Program-made: the position numbers and the translations under genes
Part shown: positions 39,239 through 47,651 of the stretch, piece after piece
Layout of the letters: each line of letters opens with the position of its first letter
Position numbering within the stretch: the stretch's first letter is position 1
DNA from: Clostridiales bacterium Firm_11
Lineage (GTDB): Bacteria > Bacillota > Clostridia > Christensenellales > Aristaeellaceae
Direction of reading: 5' to 3'
NCBI GenBank assembly: GCA_001604105.1
Contig: LVAQ01000012.1
Span: forward strand, 70,680 to 134,679
DNA: 64,000 bases
Notes under the pieces: generated by a model
The model's database searches: none
Told to the model about the DNA's origin: nothing
What the model saw: only the letters and a program-made list of their open reading frames with translations

Positions 39239-40087
39239 ATGATTTCCGTGCAGGATCTACGCTTTAGCTACACAAGGGCGCCCTTCCTTACCGACATCAG
39301 CTTTCAGGTGGAAACAGGCAGCAGTCTCGGGTTTCTGGGGCCTTCGGGCGCAGGCAAAAGCACGCTGCAAAAAATTCTCATTGGCATGCTGCGCCATTAT
39401 GGCGGGCAGGCGCAGGTGGCGGGGCTGGAGGCGCGGGACGCGGATAGCGCCTTCTATGAGCGCATCGGCGTTGCCTTTGAGTATCCAACCCTGTATGAAA
39501 AACTGACGGGACGGCAGAACCTGGCGTTTTTTGGCTCTCTGTACCAGAACAAGCAGCTTGATATTTCGGCGTTGCTGGACTCCGTGGGACTGCTGCCCAG
39601 CGCGGATCAAAAGGTAGCGGCTTACTCCAAGGGCATGCGCACACGGCTCAACTTTGTCAAAGCCCTGCTGCATGCGCCGGATATCCTGTTTCTGGATGAA
39701 CCCACCAGCGGGCTTGACCCCACCAACGCGCATGTGATCAAGCAGATGATCCTGGCCGAAAAGCAAAAGGGTCGCACCATCCTCATCACCACCCACAACA
39801 TGCAGGACGCGACCGAGCTTTGCGATCAGGTCGCCTTCATTGTGGATGGCAAGCTGCGCGCACTGGACACGCCGCATCATCTGATCATGCGCAAGGCAGC
39901 CACCGAGGTAGCATACACCTACCTGGAGGATGGCCGTGAGGCGCAGGGCACCTGCGCGCTCGCCGCGACTGGTGAAGACGCGCTGCTGCGCCGCCTGATG
40001 GCGGAAAACAAACTGCTGACCATCCACTCGCGGGAGCAGACGTTGGGCGATGTGTTTATGGACATCACAGGGAGGGTGCTTGCATGA
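39239..40087 (+). CDS. ABC exporter ATP-binding protein
   Basis: A 282-residue ATPase. Walker A is GPSGAGKST (34-42), Walker B ILFLDEPTSGLDP, and the signature is YSKGMRTRL in place of LSGGQ, as in many drug/antibiotic exporters of the ABC-2 class. It energises the two permeases encoded immediately downstream. The ATG at 39239 follows AGGGGTG; codons before it have no similarity. Its stop overlaps the next start (ATGA). Confidence 0.92.
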   Translation: MISVQDLRFSYTRAPFLTDISFQVETGSSLGFLGPSGAGKSTLQKILIGMLRHYGGQAQVAGLEARDADSAFYERIGVAFEYPTLYEKLTGRQNLAFFGSLYQNKQLDISALLDSVGLLPSADQKVAAYSKGMRTRLNFVKALLHAPDILFLDEPTSGLDPTNAHVIKQMILAEKQKGRTILITTHNMQDATELCDQVAFIVDGKLRALDTPHHLIMRKAATEVAYTYLEDGREAQGTCALAATGEDALLRRLMAENKLLTIHSREQTLGDVFMDITGRVLA

Positions 40088-40797
40088 AAGCGTACGGCAA
40101 AAACGCCTCGCTGCGCAGGCTGGTTTCGCTCACACACGGGGAGCTTCGCCTGGCAGCGCGCTATGGCATCCTGGCGGTGTACGCGTTGTTTACCTTCATG
40201 TACATCATGCTGCTGTTATGGTCCAACCCTGCCGCACGCCCTGCCGCGGGCGGGGTGACCATCCTGAGCGATCCCGCGGCGATGGGGCTGTTCTTCATGG
40301 GCGCGATGGTAATGCTGGAAAAGAGTCAGCGGGTCAACAGCACCCTGGCCGCCTCGCCCGTTCGCGTGGGGGAGTACATTGCCGCCAAGGTGCTGGCGCT
40401 GCTGGGAGTCGGGCTTTTGGTGGCGCTGATCGTAGGCGCGGTAGCCGGCACACCGCTGTGGGGCGTTGTGCTCTGTTTGGTGCTTTGTTCGCCTCTGTTT
40501 ACCATGCTGGCCATGATGCTCGCCAGTAAAAGCGTAAGCCTGAACCAGTTCCTGTTGCTTTCCGTACCGGTGGAGTTGATTATATTCACACCCGCGCTGT
40601 TTTACTGGTTCGGGGGCGTTACCTCTCCGCTATGGCTGCTTACGCCCGGGGTGGCGGGCATTGCGCTTTTGCACCCTGATACCGCGCTATGGCCGTATGC
40701 GGTGCTTTCGTTGCTGGTTTGGAACGCGCTGGTGGCGGTGCTTTGCCATCGCATGATACGCGCCTATTTTGATTCGCTGGGGGGTGGCAAGCTGTGA
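40084..40797 (+). CDS. ABC-2 type exporter permease
   Basis: A 237-residue membrane protein with about six hydrophobic segments and a short cytoplasmic loop MVMLEKSQRVNSTLAASPVRVGEYIAAK, characteristic of ABC-2 permeases that act with a second permease. The operon structure resembles small antibiotic or fluoroquinolone export systems, but the substrate is unknown. It overlaps both neighbours by four bases. Confidence 0.85.
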   Translation: MKAYGKNASLRRLVSLTHGELRLAARYGILAVYALFTFMYIMLLLWSNPAARPAAGGVTILSDPAAMGLFFMGAMVMLEKSQRVNSTLAASPVRVGEYIAAKVLALLGVGLLVALIVGAVAGTPLWGVVLCLVLCSPLFTMLAMMLASKSVSLNQFLLLSVPVELIIFTPALFYWFGGVTSPLWLLTPGVAGIALLHPDTALWPYAVLSLLVWNALVAVLCHRMIRAYFDSLGGGKL

Positions 40798-41510
40798 AGG
40801 CCGTGTTTTCCGCATTCGGGCAGTTTATCCGCGCCATCTGGGAAGATGCGATGCTTGCGGGCTGCCTGTTCATGCCCTTTGTGATGGCGCTGGTGTTCCG
40901 CTACGGCGTGCCCGCGCTGGAAGGCGTGCTATTTTCCTCCTTTGGCGTGGCAAACGCGCTTACCCCGTATTATGTGCTCTTTGACCTTGGGCTTTCCTTT
41001 ATGACGCCGCTCATGCTGTGTTTCTCCGGCGTGATGGTGGTGCTGGAAGAACTGGATGACGGCACCGCCAGCTACCTGATGGTGACCCCGCTTCGGCGTG
41101 CGGGCTACCTTGCCTCCCGTATTGTGATTCTCACCGCCATATCGGTGGTTTATGACGTAGCGCTGCTTGCGCTATTCAGCCTTTCGGGCATGGGCTTCTG
41201 GCTCAACCTGATCTGCGCGCTCTGTAATGCGCTGGTCAGTGTGAGCGTGGCGATGATGGTCGTCGGGTTTGCCCGCAACAAGGTGGAGGGAATGGCGCTC
41301 ATCAAGCTGAGCGGGTTTTTCATCCTGGGGTATTTCGCCGCGTATTTCCTGACGCCGCCGCTTGCGCATGTGGCGGGGGTGCTGCCCGAATACTGGCTCG
41401 CGCTGATGGTGCGGGATGGCAACCTGCTGTTGGCGCTGCCCGCCGTTGCTGTGGCGCTGGTATGGATCGCGCTGCTGTTCAGGCGTTTCAACCGCCGCGT
41501 CATGGGCTAG
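40794..41510 (+). CDS. ABC-2 type exporter permease, second subunit
   Basis: A 238-residue membrane protein with about six hydrophobic segments; the loop VMVVLEELDDGTASYLMVTPLRRAGYLASR is the counterpart of the loop in the preceding permease, so the pair probably forms a heterodimer. It uses a GTG start overlapping the previous stop (GTGA). No clear terminator was seen before the tandem repeats downstream. Confidence 0.85.
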   Translation: MKAVFSAFGQFIRAIWEDAMLAGCLFMPFVMALVFRYGVPALEGVLFSSFGVANALTPYYVLFDLGLSFMTPLMLCFSGVMVVLEELDDGTASYLMVTPLRRAGYLASRIVILTAISVVYDVALLALFSLSGMGFWLNLICALCNALVSVSVAMMVVGFARNKVEGMALIKLSGFFILGYFAAYFLTPPLAHVAGVLPEYWLALMVRDGNLLLALPAVAVALVWIALLFRRFNRRVMG

Positions 41511-41704
41511 GCGGAACATGGGATGATCCACAGGCAACAGACCAAAGCGGGCATTTCTACGCGGCGTGCCCGCTTTGGCGCAACCCCACAATGCGCGCCG
41601 CCGCTGCATCCAAACGCTTCGACCTGATTATACGCTTGCGGGGAAACGCTTTGGCTTAGGACATATGGCTTTGCTTCTCATGTGCAAGGCTTCACCCTTT
41701 GTAC

Positions 41705-42190
41705 CCTGACAAGGGATAACACCCGCAAACTTGACTGCATCATATGCCCAATGCACCCGTGGGCGGCGTGCCTTCCCGCATGCGTTGGCTTGCCTGTGCA
41801 TGGTACTTGCTAACAGGGGTTTGCGCCATGCAACGATATGCATACAACAGAATGGATGCATATCCTGACAAGGGTAACCACCCGCAAACTTGACCACATC
41901 ACATGCCCAATGCACCCGCGAGCGGCGTGCCTGCCCGCATGCGTTGCGTTGTCTTGCCTGTGCATGGTACTTGCTAACATGGGTTTGCGCCATGCAACGA
42001 TATGCATACAACAGAATGGATGCATAACCTGACAAGGGCAACCATCCGCAAACTTGACCGCATCACACGCCCAATGCATCCGCGAGCGGCGTGCTTACCC
42101 GCATGCGTTGCGTTGGCGTGGCTGTGTCTGGTGCCCTTTGACTGGTGGTTGCGCCATGCAATGCTGCGCATGCAATAAAATGGATACATG
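41705..42190. repeat. Three tandem ~160-base non-coding repeats
   Basis: Three head-to-tail copies begin with CCTGACAAGGG at 41705, 41864 and 42028. Copies 1 and 2 are 159 and 164 bases and match closely to the end (for example CTTGCCTGTGCATGGTACTTG and TTTGCGCCATGCAACGATATG shared in part); copy 3 diverges in its last third and runs into the upstream region of the next gene. Each is rich in GCATGC, ATGCAT and TGCGCCATGCAA. Length differences not divisible by three argue against coding. Between 41511 and 41704 nothing was recognised. Confidence 0.9.
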
Positions 42191-42230
42191 ATTCGTTTTA
42201 TTGGGAGCAATCAGAAAGGCAGGTGCGGAT

Positions 42231-43079
42231 ATGGATCTATCTTCCGCCGGCATCACGCAGGCTGCGCTTAGCCAATGGGTCGCGCCCATCGTGATCGCGC
42301 TGGTGATAGCCCTGTTGGGCGCGGTGTTTGCCGCGTTCCTGTTCATGGGCAAAAGAAACCATGGCCGTTATCAAGGTTGGCTGCAAAAGTTGAACGCGCA
42401 TCTCAACTTTGATCGCTTCATCCTTGCGGGCATTCTCAAGTTCCTCTATGTTTTTACGGCGCTGTTCGCGATTGTCTACGGCTTGATACAGCTCTTTGGC
42501 GGCGCGGCGCTCACCGGGCTGTTATGGCTCATCATGGGGCCGCTGGGATTCCGGGTTGTATTTGAGTTGCTGTTGATGCTGCTCAGCCTGCGGGATGAGG
42601 CTTGCGATACGAATGAGCTTCTACGCCAGATGCAGGGTCTGCCGCCCAAGTATCCCCCCAACGCCCAGCCCCAGCCACAGACTGCGCCTGCCCCGCGGCA
42701 AAGCGCACAGCGGCAGGGCGCCATGCAATCGCCGCAGGTCGACCCCCGTTACGCCCAGCGGCAAGGAGGGTATCCGGCGCAGAACACGGGCTTTAACGGC
42801 TATGTGGCCGTGCCGCGCCAGCAGGGACAGCCAAGTGCAACCGCACGGCAACCGGGCATCGCCCCGCAGATGCCCATGCGGGCGCAACCGGGCGCGGCTG
42901 ACTATGCCGCCAGCCAGCGCTACACGCCTGCGCGCGGCGGTTATGCCGAGGGCAACGCGTCCGGCGCTCGCGAACCTGCCACACAACAGCCGGAAGCGCC
43001 CACGCCTGTCGTGCGCCCAACGCCCGCTGATGGCACGGGTCGTTTCAGCGCCGTGCCCATGCGAAGCGACAAGCCATAA
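42231..43079 (+). CDS. Membrane protein with Pro/Gln-rich tail (DUF4282-like)
   Basis: A 282-residue protein of unknown function. It has an N-terminal membrane helix (about 14-38), then NFDRFILAGILKFLYVFTALFAIVYGL and LLWLIMGPLGFRVVFELLLMLLSL, reminiscent of DUF4282 membrane proteins. The remaining ~150 residues are a low-complexity tail rich in Pro, Gln, Ala, Arg and Gly, predicted to be disordered and probably cytoplasmic. The ATG follows AGGCAGGTG. It stands alone just after the tandem repeats. Confidence 0.7.
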   Translation: MDLSSAGITQAALSQWVAPIVIALVIALLGAVFAAFLFMGKRNHGRYQGWLQKLNAHLNFDRFILAGILKFLYVFTALFAIVYGLIQLFGGAALTGLLWLIMGPLGFRVVFELLLMLLSLRDEACDTNELLRQMQGLPPKYPPNAQPQPQTAPAPRQSAQRQGAMQSPQVDPRYAQRQGGYPAQNTGFNGYVAVPRQQGQPSATARQPGIAPQMPMRAQPGAADYAASQRYTPARGGYAEGNASGAREPATQQPEAPTPVVRPTPADGTGRFSAVPMRSDKP

Positions 43080-43212
43080 CGATAGCCCTTGCGCTGAACG
43101 CACCCCGATCCCTGCATCCGCCGCAAACCTTGAACGGCATGCGATCTCACCTCCGAAGCATCGCCTAGGCGTTGATCTCCAGCATTGAAAGGGAAACGGC
43201 AATGGGCATGCT

Positions 43213-43257
43213 AAGCCGAAGCCCCCACGTGCCTATTGCGCGTGGGGGCTTCGGCTT
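43213..43257 (+). terminator. Perfect 17-base hairpin downstream of the membrane protein gene
   Basis: AAGCCGAAGCCCCCACG (43213-43229) is perfectly complementary to CGTGGGGGCTTCGGCTT (43241-43257) around 11 bases. There is no long T-run, but strength and position fit a terminator or a repeat-borne hairpin. Confidence 0.6.
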
Positions 43258-43258
43258 T

Positions 43259-43490
43259 GCTGGCGCACATGTGGGGGAGGGCTTACTGGAAGGCGTAGAA
43301 CCCTGCGCAGACCCGCTCATTGGATTCACTTCTTGGAAACCTGAAAAGGACTTTTACACTTGATGCTTCTGTTCGTCAGATGCTTAATAACACCATGCGA
43401 TACGCAAGCGCCGCATGCTGCATAGCGCCTTCTGCTTTGCTTGTGCGCACGTGGGGGAAGGCTTGCGGGAAGGCGCAGAACCCTGCGCAA
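43259..43490. repeat. Pair of ~52-base direct repeats in a gene-less region
   Basis: GCGCACATGTGGGGGAGGGC... (43259-43310) recurs as GTGCGCACGTGGGGGAAGGC... (43439-43490), 180 bases later, both continuing through a matching stretch that ends AGAACCCTGCGCA. Roughly five in six bases agree. The whole 43080-43615 stretch has no recognised gene. Confidence 0.75.
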
Positions 43491-43615
43491 CGCATCCAAA
43501 GGGGTTTACCCTTTGATAGCTTGAAAAGTTCTTCTTCCTGACAATTCAGTTTGATTATTGTCTGATTCGCTTTTTCTTTGCCGCGCCGGTTTTCCGCGCA
43601 GGCAAAGCCGCTTCT

Positions 43616-44317
43616 CTAGCGGCTATAACGCCCCGTCTGAACCTCCCGAATAAAGGTATCGATACGCGGCACCTGCGTAGCCTGACTTGCATCGTTGAGA
43701 ACCGCATCCCGATCATAGGGCACAGTCACCAGCCGCACTTCCAGCGCGGCGCCAGCGTCCTTTGGCTCACCCTCCAGCAGCGCGTAACAGCAGGCCGTCA
43801 CGCCCAGCGCGTTGCCCACGCTGCCTGTGTTGAAGAAGATGCCAGGGGTAATGGTACGCAGCGCCTGCCGGTGCGCATCCGCATAACCGACCACATCACA
43901 GCGGAAACCGTTGCAATCCGTGAAAAACGGCTCGATGGCCGATACATCGTCCTGCGCCAACACCAGTTCCCGCATGATGGGTCGCCCATGGAACAGACGG
44001 ATGCGCCGCCCGCTCAGGGTGAGCGTTTTCTCTGTGGGCAGGTTGCGCAAGGCTTCCAGCCGCTTTTCGCCAAGTTGCTCCCAATAATAATGATCCGGCG
44101 CGTACTGCTTGTAGCCCACGCCATAATCCCAGTTGCCGCCCAGGATCAAATCACAGTTTGCCATAGCCCAGTCAAAGGTACGGTCGCTGGAAGGACCTTT
44201 GCCCACGATATCGCCCAGACAATAGATGTGATCCACCCCGCGGCGGGCAAGGTCTTTCTCCAGCGCCTGTGTGGCAGGCCAGTTGCCATGTAGATCAGCA
44301 AACAGTGCATATAGCAT
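43616..44317 (-). CDS. Calcineurin-like metallophosphoesterase
   Basis: A 233-residue phosphoesterase of the YfcE/ApaH-related group. Metal ligands are seen in FADLHGN (Asp8, His10), GDIVGKGP (Asp36), GGNWD (Asn62) and FHGRP. The usual C-terminal G-H-x-H motif is replaced by GYADAH (about 144-149), so one metal ligand may be missing or supplied differently. Substrate unknown; family members cleave phosphodiesters or phosphoproteins. It lies 51 bases after the serine hydrolase gene in the same direction. Confidence 0.82.
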   Translation of the reverse strand: MLYALFADLHGNWPATQALEKDLARRGVDHIYCLGDIVGKGPSSDRTFDWAMANCDLILGGNWDYGVGYKQYAPDHYYWEQLGEKRLEALRNLPTEKTLTLSGRRIRLFHGRPIMRELVLAQDDVSAIEPFFTDCNGFRCDVVGYADAHRQALRTITPGIFFNTGSVGNALGVTACCYALLEGEPKDAGAALEVRLVTVPYDRDAVLNDASQATQVPRIDTFIREVQTGRYSR

Positions 44318-44368
44318 CCCCGTACCTCCAAGTTCAAATGCGGCAAATGGCGGCGTACCGCCCGCGCC

Positions 44369-45421
44369 TTAGCCCCGCGCCGTACAGGCCGCGTAGACCG
44401 CGTTATGGATAATGCGCCGCACGCGGAAAATCTGCGCGTTCTCTCGGGAGGGGCATACGCGGTTGCTCAGCAACACCACATAATACCCATCCTGCGGGCT
44501 TAGGGTGAAGCTCGCGCCCGTAAAACCCGTGTGGCCGACCGTATCGGGCGGGAACAGATCGCCGGTATACCCGTCATCGTGTGCGGGTAGGTAAAAACCC
44601 AGCCCGCGTGCCTGCCCAAGCCCCTGTGTGTGGTTTTGCAGCGCCAGACGAACGGTGGGCGCGCTCAGGTAACGCGTGCCATCCGGCAAAACGCCCTCGG
44701 CGGCCAGCATCTGCATAAACAGCGCCAGATCATCCGCGGTAGAAAATACCCCCGCGTTGCCCGCCACGCCGCCTAAAAAGCGCGCGTTCTCATCATGCAC
44801 CTTGCCTTGCAGCAGGGTTCCATCCGGTTGTTTTTCGGTGGGGGCGATGTTATCGCCCGTGGGCAGGTAGCTGGTGCGCGTCATTTTGAGCGGCCAGAAC
44901 ACTTCGGTCATCGCCAGCTCCGCCAGGCTCTGCCCGTAGATGCACTCCAGCAGTTGCCCCAGCAGCAAAAAGCCCGCGCAGCAGTAGCGCACGCGCGCGC
45001 CGGGCGGGGCTTGCAGCTTGGCCGTGAGCAACAGCTCGGTGGCGCGGGCAGGGTCATCCGTCATGCGCCACAGGTGCAGCCCGCCCGGAAAACCCGCCGT
45101 ATGCGTGAGTAGCTGGCGGATGGTGATATCCCGCTTATCCTCCGGCGCGTCGATGAAGGTATCCAGCTTATCCCACAGGCAGAGCTTGCCGTTTTCCAGC
45201 GCGCGAAGCGTTAGCATGCCCACCACCAGCGGCTTGGTGAGGGAGGCGATATCAAAACGTGTCTGCTCGTTGGCGGCGGGCGCCTGCTCGCCTTGCCCCA
45301 GTTTACCGTATGCGCGGCGGAACAGTACCTTCTCCCGCTTTCCCACCAGCAGCACCGCCGCCGGAAAAGCCTGATTGGCTACCGCCTGGCGCATGATCTC
45401 ATCCACACGGGCAAAGTTCAT
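44369..45421 (-). CDS. Class C beta-lactamase-like serine hydrolase
   Basis: A 350-residue protein of the beta-lactamase/penicillin-binding esterase family. The nucleophile motif S-x-x-K is Ser60-Leu-Thr-Lys63 (DIASLTKPLV). LLTHTAGFPGG and the third motif GHTGFTG are present. The second motif, usually Tyr-Ser-Asn, reads Tyr146-Cys-Cys (VRYCCAGFLLLG), so the Asn is lost while the catalytic Tyr stays. There is no signal peptide, so it is a cytoplasmic or unusual esterase/peptidase rather than a resistance enzyme. It may be related to muropeptide-type hydrolases. Confidence 0.86.
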   Translation of the reverse strand: MNFARVDEIMRQAVANQAFPAAVLLVGKREKVLFRRAYGKLGQGEQAPAANEQTRFDIASLTKPLVVGMLTLRALENGKLCLWDKLDTFIDAPEDKRDITIRQLLTHTAGFPGGLHLWRMTDDPARATELLLTAKLQAPPGARVRYCCAGFLLLGQLLECIYGQSLAELAMTEVFWPLKMTRTSYLPTGDNIAPTEKQPDGTLLQGKVHDENARFLGGVAGNAGVFSTADDLALFMQMLAAEGVLPDGTRYLSAPTVRLALQNHTQGLGQARGLGFYLPAHDDGYTGDLFPPDTVGHTGFTGASFTLSPQDGYYVVLLSNRVCPSRENAQIFRVRRIIHNAVYAACTARG

Positions 45422-45569
45422 GGTGTTTCACCTCCGCTGTCAGGGTTGGGCGTTTGGGTTAGGAGTGGTACGCGCCGTTTCTTTGTTGAAACGTCACGGG
45501 AAGGCGCGCGTAGGGTAGCGACTGGAACCGCCGCATGGGTTCACGCCATGCGCAGGCAGTCAACCGCCC

Positions 45570-46241
45570 TTATGGCTCACGCCACGTAACGCGCTGCACG
45601 CCTTCTTCCTTTTGCAGCGCGCGCCATAGCTTCCGCTTCGGGTTCACAGCCACTTTGCGTGCGCAAAGCTTCAACATGGGCAAATCGCCAAGCGTATCGC
45701 CATACGCGGCGGATGTGGCGTACGCCAGCCGGTCTCCCTTTGCCGCCAAATATTCGGCCAACCGCAGCGCCTTTTGCACGCCGCGGCAGTTATCCCCGCA
45801 TTCCCCTGTAAAAGTGCCGGATGCATCCGTGGCAAAGCGGGTGGCAATGATATCCGCAAGCCCTAAATGTTCTTTGAGCGGCGCAAGGTAAAACGCGGGA
45901 GAAGCGGAAATCAACAGCACCGTATGCCCAGCCGCCCGGTGTGCCGCAATGGCTTCGATTCCCTGCGGCCTGAGACGCGGCAACAGTTCTTCGTGAAAGA
46001 ATTCGTGAACGAAAGCGTCCAGTTGCGCCGCGCTTTTGCCCACCAGAAAGCGAAGCGCCTTCTCTTTTGCGCGCTCGGCAGGCAGGCATTTGAGCCCGTA
46101 GCGCAGCGCAGCCCACCCGATACCGCAAAGCGTACCAAGGCCGATGTATCTTTTACGATAGGCATACCCGCAAAGCAATATGATAGAATCCCCGTGGATG
46201 AGTGTGCCGTCAAAATCAAACAGTGCATAGGTTTTACGCAT
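45570..46241 (-). CDS. HAD-family phosphatase, subfamily IB (SerB/PgpC-like)
   Basis: A 223-residue HAD hydrolase. The nucleophile motif is LFDFDGTL (Asp9, Asp11), followed by a helical cap, LLISASPAFYL (motif II) and AYGDTLGDLPML (motif IV), with IB-type spacing. Family members act on phosphoserine, phosphatidylglycerophosphate or similar compounds. The ATG at 46241 is set by AAGGG nine bases upstream; an ATG three codons earlier would overlap that site. Divergent from the next HAD gene. Confidence 0.87.
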   Translation of the reverse strand: MRKTYALFDFDGTLIHGDSIILLCGYAYRKRYIGLGTLCGIGWAALRYGLKCLPAERAKEKALRFLVGKSAAQLDAFVHEFFHEELLPRLRPQGIEAIAAHRAAGHTVLLISASPAFYLAPLKEHLGLADIIATRFATDASGTFTGECGDNCRGVQKALRLAEYLAAKGDRLAYATSAAYGDTLGDLPMLKLCARKVAVNPKRKLWRALQKEEGVQRVTWREP

Positions 46242-46311
46242 GGGTGCCATCCCTTCGGCTACGTGTTCGAGGTATAAGCGGGCGTGCCAGGCGCGCCTGT
46301 GCCTGGTACCC

Positions 46312-46341
46312 AGTATAGCACGCGCGGCGCGCTGTTGCCAA
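46312..46341 (-). promoter_or_regulatory. Candidate promoter of the HAD-IB gene
   Basis: On the minus strand TTGGCA (complement 46336-46341) and TATACT (complement 46312-46317) are 18 bases apart, about 70 bases ahead of the start. Confidence 0.6.
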
Positions 46342-46581
46342 GTGTTTCAGCCAGATGGCAGCAGGGTTTGCCTTGTGCATGCGCCTGTGTTTGCCAGCGT
46401 GTACCTCCATGCTCCAAGCCATGCGCGTTGCAAAGGATAGCGTGTGTACGGCGGCGTAGGCAACCTTATGTCCTGTGAATGCATCCAACGATCTGCGAAG
46501 GCGAAGGCGTTTTGCCATGCAAACCGCGCGGAATCGGAAAGCCTTGCGTTTCTGCACGGTTACCCTGCGAGCTGCCCCCGC

Positions 46582-46610
46582 TTGCGGCGCAGGCAACGGC
46601 ATGGTATGAT
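46582..46610 (+). promoter_or_regulatory. Candidate promoter of the YihX-like HAD gene
   Basis: TTGCGG (46582-46587), a 17-base spacer and TATGAT (46605-46610), about 38 bases before the start. The rest of the 400-base divergent region shows no gene. Confidence 0.55.
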
Positions 46611-46648
46611 GGACTGCGGAAAGTGAACTACGCACAAGGAGGCAACGC

Positions 46649-47266
46649 ATGATTCGCAACATTGTTTTTGACATGGGCATGGTGCTCATGGATTTTCACC
46701 CGCTAACAGCCTGCCGCGCCATCGCACCGGACGATGCCGGCGCACAGGCGCTGATGAACGCGCTGTTTAAGCGCCCCGAATGGGCGCAGACCGACGAGGG
46801 CACCATCACGCTGGAAGCGCTGGGCGAACTGGCGATGGAAAGCCTGACGGATCGCGCCCTGCGGCCGTTGATTCCCGCGCTGCTGGCGGGGATGCCCTCC
46901 AACGTGCTCAGCCCCATCCCGGGCATGGATGCGGTAGTAGATGCTTTGCTGCTTCGGGGTTTTCGCCTCTATTTGCTTTCCAACGCGGGGCAACGCTTCA
47001 GCCAGCACCGCGGGGTGATCCCGCGGATTGAGAAATTCAGCGGCGTGGTATTCTCTGCCGATGAAGGGCTGGTGAAGCCGGATCCCGCGCTGTACCAACG
47101 CTTAACGGAGCGCTACGGGCTGTTGCCCGAGGAGTGCGTTTTTATCGACGATCTGCCCCGAAATGTGCAGACCGCCGTTGAACTTGGCTGGCAAGGTTAT
47201 CCGTTTGATGGGGATATCCCCGCGCTGGTCGCGTTTCTGGATACGCTCCCCAACCCGAACGCATAG
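46649..47266 (+). CDS. HAD-family hydrolase, YihX-like
   Basis: A 205-residue HAD hydrolase. The first motif is VFDMGMVLMDF, the D-x-G-x-V form seen in YihX-like sugar phosphatases, where the second acidic residue of the DxD motif is replaced. LLSNAGQRF (motif II), VKPDPALYQ (motif III) and VFIDDLPRNVQTA (motif IV) follow. The substrate could be a hexose 1-phosphate or a nucleotide. The ATG follows AAGGAGG. A strong terminator is downstream. Confidence 0.86.
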   Translation: MIRNIVFDMGMVLMDFHPLTACRAIAPDDAGAQALMNALFKRPEWAQTDEGTITLEALGELAMESLTDRALRPLIPALLAGMPSNVLSPIPGMDAVVDALLLRGFRLYLLSNAGQRFSQHRGVIPRIEKFSGVVFSADEGLVKPDPALYQRLTERYGLLPEECVFIDDLPRNVQTAVELGWQGYPFDGDIPALVAFLDTLPNPNA

Positions 47267-47302
47267 GGCGTGAATGTCGTATAGACACGTAACGCGCCCC
47301 TG

Positions 47303-47340
47303 AAAACGGCGGTTTGCGCATTGGCGCAAACCGCCGTTTT
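47303..47340 (+). terminator. Terminator after the YihX-like gene
   Basis: AAAACGGCGGTTTGCGC (47303-47319) pairs perfectly with GCGCAAACCGCCGTTTT (47324-47340) around four bases; the T-run is part of the stem. Confidence 0.9.
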
Positions 47341-47482
47341 CTGTGTAAGGAATACGCTCTGTGGAGTGGGTTTACCAGACACCGCGCCGCTTCGCGTTAG
47401 CAGGGCATGACAGTATCAAAAAAAGGCGAAAATCAATGAAACATTGCGAAATCACGCGATATCTTGCGCAGTGATTGCTTAA

Positions 47483-47499
47483 TTTGACTTTCTTTGACT
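47483..47499 (-). promoter_or_regulatory. CtsR operator 1 upstream of hsp20
   Basis: The minus strand reads AGTCAAAGAAAGTCAAA, an exact match to the CtsR consensus RGTCAAA-NAN-RGTCAAA. It lies just upstream of the promoter. Confidence 0.9.
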
Positions 47500-47519
47500 T
47501 ATTTGCGCCATCTGGCACT

Positions 47520-47536
47520 TTTGACTTTCTTTGACC
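47520..47536 (-). promoter_or_regulatory. CtsR operator 2 overlapping the hsp20 promoter
   Basis: The minus strand reads GGTCAAAGAAAGTCAAA, again an exact CtsR match. It covers the -35 element, so bound CtsR would block RNA polymerase. The two boxes are 37 bases apart. Confidence 0.92.
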
Positions 47537-47549
47537 TTGGTGCTATCCT
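47521..47549 (+). promoter_or_regulatory. Promoter of hsp20
   Basis: TTGACT (47521-47526), a 17-base spacer and TATCCT (47544-47549), inside and next to the second CtsR box. Confidence 0.8.
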
Positions 47550-47651
47550 TTAATCACGGTTCGGGAAGGAAATGAAATCCGACCCCAAACCCTTACCATA
47601 CAGTTTGAATGGGCACTGAAACGCCCGCATGATTAAAAAGGAGGATGTACG

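Noticed and set aside
41628..42041. Reading frame with internal peptide repeats in the tandem repeat region (minus strand)
   Set aside because: The frame is not kept between copies because unit lengths differ by non-multiples of three; no ribosome site.
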